Source: DASRDU01 sp035652435 (GTDB taxonomy: Bacteria; Acidobacteriota; Blastocatellia; RBC074). From it: DNA of 64,000 nucleotides. The stretch is from assembly GCA_035652435.1 (NCBI GenBank), contig DASRDU010000159.1, positions 18,618 to 82,617 on the forward strand. The letters run 5' to 3'. Under the pieces are notes generated by a model. It searched no databases and was not told the origin of the DNA. It saw only the letters and a list, made by a program, of their open reading frames with translations. Shown here piece after piece: positions 49,580-57,771 of the stretch; within the stretch, counting starts at the first letter, position 1; every line of letters begins with the position of its first letter. Position numbers and translations under genes: made by a program.

Positions 49580-50616
49580 CGTCTGCCCCCGTTCATCAGT
49601 TCGCGCGCGTTGAAGCGCGATTCGGCGGCGAGCCGCTCAAACAGCGCCCGCTCGGCGTCGGTCGGGTGCGGCGGGATGACGATCTTCAGTCTGACGTATT
49701 CGTCACCGCGGCTGCCGCCCCTCTGTTTCAACCCCTGCCCGCGCAGCCTCAGCCGCTGGCCGCCCTGCGCGCCCGCCGGGATGGTCATCTCAACCGAGCC
49801 GTCGAGCGTCGGCACGCTCACTTTCGCGCCCAGCGCCGCCTCCCACGGCGTGATGGGCAGCTCGACCTGAATGTCGCCGTCGCTCGTCAGGCTGAACAAC
49901 CCATGCGGCCTGAGCCGCACGTGCAGCAGCAGGTCGCCCGCCTGAGCGTTGCCCGTCCCGGCCGCGCCCTGCCCGGCGAGTCGAATGACCGAGCCTTCGC
50001 GCACGCCGGCGGGGATGGTCACGTCAAGTGTTTTGGGCTGATTGACCACGCCCGCGCCGCGACAGGTCGGGCACGGCTTGTTGTTTTGCGCGCCGCTCCC
50101 GTGGCAGGTCGGGCACGCGACCGTGCTTTGCAGCGTGATCGTGCGCGTCACGCCGCGATGGGCCTCTTCGAGAGTCAGTTCGATTTCGGCTTCCACGTCC
50201 TGGCCGCGCATGGCGAAGCCCGCGCCCGCTCGCGAGCCGCGCCGGCCGCCAAACAGGCTCTCGAAGAAGTCGCTGAAGCCTCCGGGCCCCCCGCCCTGCC
50301 CGCCGAAGATGTCGCCGAAATCGCCGTACTCAAAGCGCACGCCTTCCTGGCCGGCCCAGCCCGGCGGCGGGGTGAAGTCGGAACCCGCCCGCCAGTTCGC
50401 GCCGAGCTGGTCATAGCGCCGGCGCTTCTCCGGGTCGGAGAGGACTTCGTTGGCTTCGCTGATCTCCTTGAATTTCTCCTCGGCGCTCTTGTCACCCGGG
50501 TTGACGTCGGGGTGATATTTCCGCGCGAGCTTGCGGTAGGCTTTCTTGATCTCGTCCTCTGTCGCGGTGCGGGCGACGCCGAGGACTTCGTAGTAATCTC
50601 GAAATTTCACAGCCAT
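49576..50616 (-). CDS. DnaJ-type co-chaperone with reduced zinc finger
   Basis: The 346 residues start with a J domain (about 5-70) with HPD in ARKYHPDVNPGDKS. A Gly/Phe-rich region follows (about 75-135). The zinc region has only two CxxCxGxG-type repeats (CPTCHGSGAQ, CPTCRGAG) instead of four. The substrate-binding C-terminal domains include LDVTIPAGVREGSVIRLAGQ and DGSVEMTIPAGAQGGQRLRL. The HPD loop stimulates DnaK ATPase. The half zinc finger places it between DnaJ and CbpA types, and it could be a specialised paralogue. Confidence 0.92.
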   Translation of the reverse strand: MAVKFRDYYEVLGVARTATEDEIKKAYRKLARKYHPDVNPGDKSAEEKFKEISEANEVLSDPEKRRRYDQLGANWRAGSDFTPPPGWAGQEGVRFEYGDFGDIFGGQGGGPGGFSDFFESLFGGRRGSRAGAGFAMRGQDVEAEIELTLEEAHRGVTRTITLQSTVACPTCHGSGAQNNKPCPTCRGAGVVNQPKTLDVTIPAGVREGSVIRLAGQGAAGTGNAQAGDLLLHVRLRPHGLFSLTSDGDIQVELPITPWEAALGAKVSVPTLDGSVEMTIPAGAQGGQRLRLRGQGLKQRGGSRGDEYVRLKIVIPPHPTDAERALFERLAAESRFNARELMNGGRR

Positions 50617-50690
50617 AGTTCGACGGCTTCAGCACGAAGAAATGTCGCCCATCTTCGCGGCTGACTACTGTTGCAGCGTCCGGGCGGGTC

Positions 50691-51179
50691 TCATCGCGCC
50701 ACGCGCACGCGCGCCGGCCGGAGTAATTTCTCTCCCCAGCGGTAGCCGCGACTCAGTTCATCAAGCACCGCCCCCGACTCGCCCTCGTCACTTTCGACCG
50801 TGCCGATGGCTTCGTGCAGTGTCGGGTCAAACTGCTGGCCGGCACTCTCGAACGGCGTGACGCCCTGGGCCTCCAGCACGCCGGCCAGCCGCTTGCGAAC
50901 CGCGCGCATCCCTTTGACGATTGATTCCGGTGACTCTTCCGCGTGGGCGAGCGCGCGGTCGAAATCGTCCATCACTTCGAGCAGCGCGAGGACGATGTCG
51001 CGTTTGCCCGTCATCGCCGCGCCCTCACGTTCCCGCTCGACACGCTTGCGGAAGTTGTCGAAGTCAGCCAGCGTGCGCAACCGCATGTCGCGCTCGCGTC
51101 CCAGTTCATCCCTGAGTCGCTCAACCTCTTCCTGCCCGGCGTCCGCCTGCACTACATTTTCCCGCTCTTTCATTTCCAT
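50691..51179 (-). CDS. grpE: Nucleotide exchange factor GrpE
   Basis: The protein has 162 residues from the ATG at 51179, behind AGAGGG. An open frame continues upstream to 51377, but that part runs through a palindrome and has no GrpE character. The long helix (about 15-55) includes VERLRDELGRERDMRLRTLADFDNFRKRV. The C-terminal beta domain has FDPTLHEAIG and SRGYRWGEKLLRPARVRVA. It releases ADP from DnaK. It lies between dnaK and dnaJ. Confidence 0.92.
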   Translation of the reverse strand: MEMKERENVVQADAGQEEVERLRDELGRERDMRLRTLADFDNFRKRVEREREGAAMTGKRDIVLALLEVMDDFDRALAHAEESPESIVKGMRAVRKRLAGVLEAQGVTPFESAGQQFDPTLHEAIGTVESDEGESGAVLDELSRGYRWGEKLLRPARVRVAR

Positions 51180-51195
51180 AACCCGGCTGCCCTCT

Positions 51196-51365
51196 GGCGG
51201 CAGACTCTCCGGTTTGCCGCCGCCCGGCTCGTTCGGCCATTCCAGGTAATCAATGGCTGGGCTGCACTCCCTTTGTTGACCCAACAAAGGCTGAGTCTCA
51301 CCACAGACCTTTGCACCTTCAACGGACGGCTCTGCCATGCGGCGGCAAACCGGAAAGTCTGCCGC
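51196..51365. repeat. Palindromic repeat between dnaK and grpE (family I)
   Basis: The left arm 51196-51223 (GGCGGCAGACTCTCCGGTTT...) pairs with the right arm 51339-51365 with about one mismatch. The loop contains a smaller hairpin, CTTTGTTG/CAACAAAG, near 51272-51290. It starts nine bases past the dnaK stop codon and ends at the grpE ribosome site, so folding could reduce grpE expression relative to dnaK (inference). Confidence 0.8.
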
Positions 51366-51373
51366 GACCAGTA

Positions 51374-53275
51374 TCACGAGCGCGGCCTGAATTCGGCGTC
51401 AATCACGTCATCAGGGCCGCCGCGCTGACCACCCTGACCGCCGCTCTCCCCTCCGACGCCTCCGGCCGCCGCGCGAGTCTGCCCCGTTGCCGCGAGGCCC
51501 GCCGCCAGCTGTTGCAGATCGCTCGACAACTGGCGCAGCCGCGCGATGTCAGGGGAATTGTTTTTCACCAGCTCGCGAATCTCATTGATCATCTGCTCGG
51601 CGCGCGCCTTTTCATTCACCGGCACGCCCGCGCCCAGCTCGCTGATCTGGCGTTCGACCTGATAAGCGATTGAATCGGCCTGGTTGCGCGCGTCAACTTC
51701 CTCGCGGCGCCGGCGGTCTTCTTCGGCGTGACTCTGCGCGTCGGTGACCATGCGGTCAATCTCGTCCTTCGAGAGCTGAGTCGAGCCGCTGATCGTGATC
51801 TTCTGCTCCCTGCTCGTCGCCTTGTCGCGGGCCGTCGCGGTCAGGATGCCGTTGGCGTCAATGTCAAAGGTGACCTCGACCTGCGGCAGGCCGCGCGGCG
51901 CAGGGCCGATACCTTCGAGCCGGAAGTGGCCGAGCGTACGGTTATCGCGCGCCAGTTCGCGTTCGCCCTGCAGGACGTGAATGTCCACGGCCGTCTGATT
52001 GTCTTCGGCGGTCGAGAAGACTTCCGAGCGGCGCGCCGGGACGGTCGTGTTGCGCTCAATCAGTTTCGTCATCACGCCGCCGAGCGTCTCGACGCCTAAG
52101 GAGAGCGGCGTCACGTCGAGCAGCAGCACGTCCTTCACTTCGCCGGCGAGGACGCCTGCCTGGATCGCCGCGCCGATGGCGACGACTTCGTCGGGGTTGA
52201 CCGACTGGTTCGGCTCCTTGCCGCCGGTCAGGCGCCGCACCAGAGCCTGCACCGCCGGGATGCGCGTCGAGCCGCCGACCAGCACGACTTCGTCAATGTC
52301 GCGTTCGGTCATCTTCGCGTCCGCGAGCGCCTGCCTGACCGGCCCGGCGCAGCGTTCAACCAGATCGGCGGTGAGCTGATCGAACTTCGCGCGCGTCAGT
52401 TTCATGTCGAGGTGCTTCGGCCCCGTCGCGTCGGCCGTGATGAAGGGCAGGCTGATTGTGGTCTCGACCGTACTCGACAATTCGATCTTGGCTTTTTCCG
52501 AGGCCTCGGTCAGGCGCTGCAATGCCTGGCGGTCGCTGCGCAGGTCAATGCCCTGATCGCGGCGGAACTCTTCGGCCAGCCAGTCAACGATCCGCTTGTC
52601 GAAATCGTCGCCGCCCAGGTGCGTGTCGCCCGCCGTTGACTTGACCTCGAAGACGCCCTCGCCGACTTCGAGGAGCGAGACGTCGAAGGTGCCGCCCCCC
52701 AGGTCGAAGACGAGGATCGTTTCGTTGCCCTTTTTATCCAGCCCGTAAGCGAGCGCGGCGGCGGTCGGCTCGTTGATGATGCGCAGCACGTTGAGGCCGG
52801 CGATCTTCCCGGCGTCCTTGGTCGCCTGCCGCTGCGCGTCGTTGAAGTAAGCGGGCACGGTGATCACTGCGTCGGTGACCTTCTCGCCCAGATACTTCGC
52901 GGCGTCGTCGGCGAGCTTGCGCAGCACCTGCGCTGAGATCTCCTCGGGCGCGACCTGTTTGCCCTGAATCTCGAAGCGCACCGCGTCGTTCGGGCCGGCG
53001 ACGACTTTGTACGGCACGTTTTTGATCTCGTCCTGGACTTCGGCGTAGCGCCGCCCGATGAAGCGCTTGGCCGAGTAGATGGTGTTTTCCGAATTGAGGA
53101 CCGCCTGCCGCCGTGCCAGCTGCCCGACCAGCCGCTCGCCGGTTTTGGTGAAGGCCACGACGGACGGGGTCAGGCGACTGCCTTCGCTGTTGATGATGAC
53201 TGTCGGTTTGCCGCCTTCCATCACGGCGACGACGGAATTGGTTGTGCCCAGATCAATGCCAACTGCTTTTGCCAT
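51374..53275 (-). CDS. dnaK: Hsp70 chaperone DnaK
   Basis: The protein has 633 residues. The nucleotide-binding domain has VGIDLGTTNSVVAVM at the start, VITVPAYFNDAQRQAT near 140, ILVFDLGGGTFDVSLL near 190 and VVLVGGSTRIPAVQ near 335. The linker DVLLLDVTPLSLGVETLGG is near 390. The substrate domain follows, then a helical lid and a Gly-rich tail ending DDVIDAEF. It refolds proteins with DnaJ and GrpE. No CIRCE or HAIR element was seen in the 84 bases upstream. It is likely the head of dnaK-grpE-dnaJ-cbpM. Confidence 0.97.
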   Translation of the reverse strand: MAKAVGIDLGTTNSVVAVMEGGKPTVIINSEGSRLTPSVVAFTKTGERLVGQLARRQAVLNSENTIYSAKRFIGRRYAEVQDEIKNVPYKVVAGPNDAVRFEIQGKQVAPEEISAQVLRKLADDAAKYLGEKVTDAVITVPAYFNDAQRQATKDAGKIAGLNVLRIINEPTAAALAYGLDKKGNETILVFDLGGGTFDVSLLEVGEGVFEVKSTAGDTHLGGDDFDKRIVDWLAEEFRRDQGIDLRSDRQALQRLTEASEKAKIELSSTVETTISLPFITADATGPKHLDMKLTRAKFDQLTADLVERCAGPVRQALADAKMTERDIDEVVLVGGSTRIPAVQALVRRLTGGKEPNQSVNPDEVVAIGAAIQAGVLAGEVKDVLLLDVTPLSLGVETLGGVMTKLIERNTTVPARRSEVFSTAEDNQTAVDIHVLQGERELARDNRTLGHFRLEGIGPAPRGLPQVEVTFDIDANGILTATARDKATSREQKITISGSTQLSKDEIDRMVTDAQSHAEEDRRRREEVDARNQADSIAYQVERQISELGAGVPVNEKARAEQMINEIRELVKNNSPDIARLRQLSSDLQQLAAGLAATGQTRAAAGGVGGESGGQGGQRGGPDDVIDAEFRPRS

Positions 53276-53359
53276 AACTCCACCTCGTTACAAATTCACC
53301 GCGGAGGGGCAGGGGATGCGGGCAACCGCTTTCTCCCGCCCACTGCGCAATTGACCTGC

Positions 53360-53941
53360 TCAATGTGACGGCGCCGCGTGCCCGATGTGATGCGCCCCGC
53401 CGCCGGGCGCGTGTCTGCTGCGCAGCCGGAACGCGAGGGCGATCATCAGCACGCCGAAGAACAGCGCATAACTCCCGATCAGCCAGAGGACCGAGAGCGT
53501 GCCCACCACGGGGAAGATCACCAGCAGCATCCCGAACATGACCGAAAGAATGCCGCCGAGCGCCATCAGCCATTCGCCCGTGATTTCGCGGCGCAGCCGG
53601 AAGGCCGTGATGATTTCAAACACCCCGGTCATAATGGCCCAGAACGCGATCAGGGCGAGCAGCCCGAAGGCGGTGATGTCGGGCCAGGCGAAAGTGATCG
53701 CGCCGATGGCAATCCCGGCGATGCCCTCGAACAGCAGGGCCCACCAGTGACGGCTGTCGCTCTCGCGGCTGAAGGCGGCGACGAGCGCAAAGATTCCGTC
53801 CACCAGCGCGTAAACGCCGAAGACCGTGACCAGCGCGAGCAGCGTCACCCCCGGCAGCAGAAAGGCCGCCAGCCCGAAGGCCACGGCCGCCAGTCCGCGG
53901 ACCGCCAGCATCCACCAGTTGCGCACAAGCACAGTGAGCAT
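53360..53941 (-). CDS. HdeD/DUF308 family membrane protein
   Basis: The protein has 193 residues from the ATG at 53941, behind GGAG. Six membrane helices are arranged as three hairpins, each with a short Pro-containing turn: WWMLAVRGLAAVAFGLAAFLLPG, HWWALLFEGIAGIAIGAITFAWPD and GEWLMALGGILSVMFGMLLVIFP. The C-terminal tail is His-rich. HdeD helps acid tolerance in enterobacteria at high density; the mechanism is unknown. It sits just upstream of dnaK, so it may belong to the same stress regulon. Confidence 0.9.
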   Translation of the reverse strand: MLTVLVRNWWMLAVRGLAAVAFGLAAFLLPGVTLLALVTVFGVYALVDGIFALVAAFSRESDSRHWWALLFEGIAGIAIGAITFAWPDITAFGLLALIAFWAIMTGVFEIITAFRLRREITGEWLMALGGILSVMFGMLLVIFPVVGTLSVLWLIGSYALFFGVLMIALAFRLRSRHAPGGGAHHIGHAAPSH

Positions 53942-54418
53942 AACTTCATCTCCTCTCCTGCGATCAGGAACGGCGTTCAACCGGGCGCAGCCGCCCTGAA
54001 CTATCCGCTTCTCAACCCGGAGGCGTACTATTCTGTCTCACCGTCCCCGGGCAAAATTGCCACACGCCTGCCGGCCGAAAAAATCGCCCGCGGGCCAGTC
54101 GGGCCCAATGCAGGTCAGAAAACGGACAGGTCGTATCAAATATCTGTACGCCCCCTGCGCACATTTATTTGCCCGCTCGCTCGGGCGCATTCAGGCCACA
54201 CCTGACCGAATCTGTTTCAATCAGTCCTCAGACTTCACTTAGCTCCGGGTGCAATCACTGTTCCAGCAGCGCCACCCGGCTGAATCGAGTTTCAGCCGAC
54301 AATCTGTCGCGCGGATTTCCCCAGCCGCCGGGTGAAATGCCGCAACTCAATCGGGTAATCATCGCAGCCGGCCGGGGAGTCGGGGGAGTGGGCGGCCTGA
54401 CCTGTTGCGGGCGGCCGC
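53942..54418. other. Intergenic region, nothing recognised
   Basis: These 477 bases between the HdeD-like gene and the LOG-family gene contain no palindrome, RNA gene or convincing open frame. The middle (about 54130-54240) is less GC-rich and probably contains the promoter for the minus-strand stress genes to its left. Confidence 0.4.
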
Positions 54419-55273
54419 TCAGGTGAGCTTCACTTCATCGAGCTTCTCGGGCGAGGGGTAAAGTTCTTCGAGGCGAGTGGTGAGGTAATTGAAAGCTTCG
54501 TCAACCGAATCGGTTCTGAGGAAGAGGTCGAGGTCTCCGGGGCTGACGACACCCCATTGCACCAGGGCGTCGAAGCTGAGTACTTCGTCCCAGAATTCGG
54601 CCCCGAAGAGGACGACCGGCATCGTCTTGCGCGGACGTTTTGTCTGGATCAGCGTCAGCACCTCAAAGAGTTCATCCATCGTCCCGAAGCCGCCGGGGAA
54701 GACTACCAGCGCCTTGGCCGGGTAAACGAACCAGAATTTGCGCATGAAGAAGTAGTGGAACATGAAGGTCAGCTCGGGCGAAACGTATTCGTTCACGCGC
54801 TCTTCGGTCGAGAGGTCAATGTGCAGCCCGATGCTCTTGCCGCCGGCGAGCGCGGCGCCGCGGTTGGCCGCCTCCATCATCCCGCCCGAGCCGCCCGAGC
54901 AGATGATGAAGTGGCGGTTATGCGTGAGCGACATTGACCATTCGGTCACGCGGCGCGCGAGTTCGACCGCGTCGTTGTAATACCGCGAGAGCCTGACGGC
55001 GGCCTCGGCGCGCGCCCGCGCGGCTTCCGTCTCCGGCGTCGCCGCGCCCGCCCGTTCGATTTCCGCGATCAGTTCGGCCCTCCGCCTGGCGGCGTCCTCC
55101 GAAGCAATCGAGCGCGCCGAGCCGAAGAAGACAATCGTGTCGCGCACGCGCTCCTCGCGCAGCCGCTCGGCCGGCTCCAGATATTCGGCCAGGATGCGGA
55201 GCGGGCGGGCGGGCGGGCTCTTCAGGAATTCGGGGTTGAGGTAGGAGAGCAGGAGATCGGAAGGTTCTGACAT
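54419..55273 (-). CDS. LOG-family (lysine decarboxylase-like) Rossmann protein
   Basis: The protein has 284 residues from the ATG at 55273, behind GAGG; an in-frame ATG at 55294 is less likely. The Rossmann fold has TIVFFGSARSI and the LOG motifs ICSGGSGGMMEAANRGA and VVFPGGFGTMDELFEVLTL. The PGGxGTxxE motif marks cytokinin-type nucleoside 5'-monophosphate phosphoribohydrolases and similar nucleotide hydrolases. The roughly 50-residue N-terminal extension is typical of the larger bacterial subgroup. The true substrate is not predictable. Confidence 0.9.
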   Translation of the reverse strand: MSEPSDLLLSYLNPEFLKSPPARPLRILAEYLEPAERLREERVRDTIVFFGSARSIASEDAARRRAELIAEIERAGAATPETEAARARAEAAVRLSRYYNDAVELARRVTEWSMSLTHNRHFIICSGGSGGMMEAANRGAALAGGKSIGLHIDLSTEERVNEYVSPELTFMFHYFFMRKFWFVYPAKALVVFPGGFGTMDELFEVLTLIQTKRPRKTMPVVLFGAEFWDEVLSFDALVQWGVVSPGDLDLFLRTDSVDEAFNYLTTRLEELYPSPEKLDEVKLT

Positions 55274-55343
55274 GGCTTCCTCAATAAATGTCATGACTAA
55301 AAGTGATGGTGCGGTGCCGCACTGCCGCGTGTCCTGATGTTGT

Positions 55344-56789
55344 TCAGACCTGCTTTTGCAATAACACCGCCACCAGCTCGCCGAGTCTCATCGCGAGGCC
55401 GCGCTTGCGCCAGTTTTCGAGCGTGACCCGGTGACACGCCGCGAGGTCGTCGCGAAAGATCCGCTCCCACTCGGCGGCAAAGTTGCGGTCGTAGACGCAG
55501 ACGTTGTTCTCGTCATTGAGCGCGAAGGAGCGGGCGTCAAAATTCGTCGTCCCGACCGTGGACCAGATGCCGTCGCAGACCATGTATTTCTGGTGGAGCA
55601 TCGTCCGGTTGAATTCGTAAATTTCGACCCCGGCTTCGAGCAGCCGGCCGTAGAGCCGCGTGCTGTTGTAACGCGCCAGCAGGTTGTCGTTGTGGATGCC
55701 GGTGGTCATGACCTTCACGTCAACCCCGCGCTTCCGCGCCTCGGTCAGGATGCCGACGGCCTGTTCGTCGGGGATGAAGTACGGGTTGGCGATGAAGATT
55801 GATTTGCGCGCGCAGGCGATGGAGAGGTAGTACATAATCCGCACGGTCGAAGAGCCGCTCTCGGGCGAACTCAGGATGGACTGCGCGGCGAGTGCGCCGG
55901 CGGGTTCGGTTTGCGGGTAGAAGGCCGGGCCCGAGATCATCTCGTGGGTCGTCTCCAGCCAGTTGCGCGCGAAGGCTGATTGCAGCGGCGTGACCGCCGC
56001 GCCCTCGATGCGGATCTGGATGTCGCGCCAGCGCGCCGGGTTCTCGGCGTTGCCGAGCCACTGGTCGGCGATCCCCGCCCCGCCCGTGAAGCCGACCCGC
56101 CCGTCAACGATCAGCGATTTGCGGTGCGTGCGGTTGTTGGCGCGGTCCATCGTGTACCAGCGGACCGGGTGGTACCACGCGACCTGACAGCCGCCCGCCT
56201 TCATCGTGTTCAGGAGTTCATCGCTGATCGTCGCCGAGCCGACCGCGTCGAGCAGAATTTTGACGGGCATCCCGGCTCGCGCCTTCGCCGCGAGCGCCTC
56301 GGCGAAGCGGCGCCCGATCTCACCGGCCCAGTAAATATAGGCTTCAATGGTGATCGAACGTTCGGCGCGCTCGATGGCGTCGAGCATCGCCGGGTAAAAC
56401 CCGTCGCCGTTGTTGAGGATGTCGATCCGGTTGCCCGGCAGAAACGGCGTGTCCGTCGCGCCGGCGATTGAGGGCAGGAATTCGGCGGAATCAATCGCGA
56501 ATTCGTGGTCGAGCCCGTACTGCGGCTCCTCCTCGACGGGCCTGAAGAGGTAGACGATGACCGCGAAGATGAGGAGCGCGAGCAGCCCGAGCCACCGCTT
56601 CCACGTCATCTCGGCCGCCTGAATCAGCACCCACAGCCACCACGACCAGACGTGACAGCGCAACCGCGTCATCAACCCGACGGGTCCGGCGGTTCTGCAC
56701 CGTGCCTCGTCGCGCAATCGGCGCAGGGGTTCGGGCGGCGGCGGAATTTCTTCCTTTATTTCAGTCTCGATTTCTGTGGGCACGGGCAT
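55344..56789 (-). CDS. Cardiolipin synthase / phospholipase D-family protein
   Basis: The protein has 481 residues. An N-terminal proline-rich tail is followed by a membrane helix (about 65-87, WLGLLALLIFAVIVYLF). Two phospholipase D motifs follow: THRKSLIVDGRVGFTGGAGI near 222 and LHQKYMVCDGIWSTVGTTN near 400. Both have the full HxKxxxxD. Such enzymes join phosphatidylglycerols into cardiolipin. One helix instead of two is a variant of the family. It is nine bases downstream of the DUF1003 gene and probably co-transcribed with it. Confidence 0.88.
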   Translation of the reverse strand: MPVPTEIETEIKEEIPPPPEPLRRLRDEARCRTAGPVGLMTRLRCHVWSWWLWVLIQAAEMTWKRWLGLLALLIFAVIVYLFRPVEEEPQYGLDHEFAIDSAEFLPSIAGATDTPFLPGNRIDILNNGDGFYPAMLDAIERAERSITIEAYIYWAGEIGRRFAEALAAKARAGMPVKILLDAVGSATISDELLNTMKAGGCQVAWYHPVRWYTMDRANNRTHRKSLIVDGRVGFTGGAGIADQWLGNAENPARWRDIQIRIEGAAVTPLQSAFARNWLETTHEMISGPAFYPQTEPAGALAAQSILSSPESGSSTVRIMYYLSIACARKSIFIANPYFIPDEQAVGILTEARKRGVDVKVMTTGIHNDNLLARYNSTRLYGRLLEAGVEIYEFNRTMLHQKYMVCDGIWSTVGTTNFDARSFALNDENNVCVYDRNFAAEWERIFRDDLAACHRVTLENWRKRGLAMRLGELVAVLLQKQV

Positions 56790-56798
56790 CTGAGTTAT

Positions 56799-57506
56799 TT
56801 ACTTCCGGCGCTGATCCTTTCGCTCCACGATCTGTCGAACGTCGGCGGCGACCTTCTCCACCTCTTCGCCGACGTGTTCGACGCCTTTGCGCGAGGAGTC
56901 CACTTTCTCCGTGATCGCCTCCGTTGATTTGCCAATCTCCTCTTTGACCTCGCGGGTCTCTTCCTCGACGGAATCATCAATGACCCGCATGACTTCTTCG
57001 GGCGGGGGGGAGACCTTGAGCGCGGCGACCTCGCGGTCGCGCGGGACGTAGAATGAATTGTTCATCGCGTTGAGCTGTTCGATGACGTGGTCGAGCATCT
57101 CGATCACCTTGGCCGTCTTCTGCTCGGCGAGCAGGTTGACCTGCAGGTCGAGTTCGTTGCGACGCGCGCTGATCCGCGCGTCGCGGTTCTGCGAAATCAG
57201 CACGAAGGTCGAAAGGAAGATCGCTTCGAGCGAGACCACCAGCGTGAGCAGCCCGAACGGGTAAGGGTCGAAGCCCGTGAAGGGGGGCAGGTCGAAGAGG
57301 CCGACGTTGAGCAGAATCCAGATGCCGAACCAGATGGTGTGCAGATAAACGAACAGCATCGAGCCGGAAAACCTGGTCATCCGGTCCGCCATGCGCTCCT
57401 GCCGCGACTCCGCGCTGTCGGTCTTGCGCTGCATCTCGACGACGGCACGAATGTTCCGGCGCAGGATTTCACTCTGCTCGCTTTCATTACCGCCCGGTGA
57501 AATCAT
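56799..57506 (-). CDS. DUF1003 membrane protein with long coiled tail (second copy)
   Basis: The 235 residues include two membrane helices (about 50-72, SMLFVYLHTIWFGIWILLNV; and 85-108, FGLLTLVVSLEAIFLSTFVL). The family signature SQNRDARISARRNELDLQVNLLAEQ follows. A charged coiled tail (about 165-235) is rich in Glu, Val and Lys (EEETREVKEEIGKSTEAITE), longer than in the copy at 33444. It leads a two-gene unit with the cardiolipin synthase gene, suggesting an envelope role. Confidence 0.88.
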   Translation of the reverse strand: MISPGGNESEQSEILRRNIRAVVEMQRKTDSAESRQERMADRMTRFSGSMLFVYLHTIWFGIWILLNVGLFDLPPFTGFDPYPFGLLTLVVSLEAIFLSTFVLISQNRDARISARRNELDLQVNLLAEQKTAKVIEMLDHVIEQLNAMNNSFYVPRDREVAALKVSPPPEEVMRVIDDSVEEETREVKEEIGKSTEAITEKVDSSRKGVEHVGEEVEKVAADVRQIVERKDQRRK

Positions 57507-57771
57507 CTGCTGCCCCCGTCAGATTCACTTCTCAAAAACAGTCCCTCCTTGTCCCGCATCAGTACACAGCTGTATTCCTTCTGATCAGACGGATCAGGTC
57601 CTGGGACATCACAGCCATTCTCATTCACCCAGAGCAAATGTAATGCTGAAGCGCGGGAGCAACTCTGTCTCGCTTTATTGCAGAGAACATCCCCCGAGTG
57701 GAATACCCCTTGCTCTTTGAGTCGCCGCGATTAAATCTGACTGATTGAAGGCTGAGGCTGCCGCATCTCGG

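Noticed and set aside
53276..53359. CIRCE or HAIR heat-shock operator upstream of dnaK
   Set aside because: Neither TTAGCACTC-N9-GAGTGCTAA nor CTTGAGT-N7-ACTCAAG is present.
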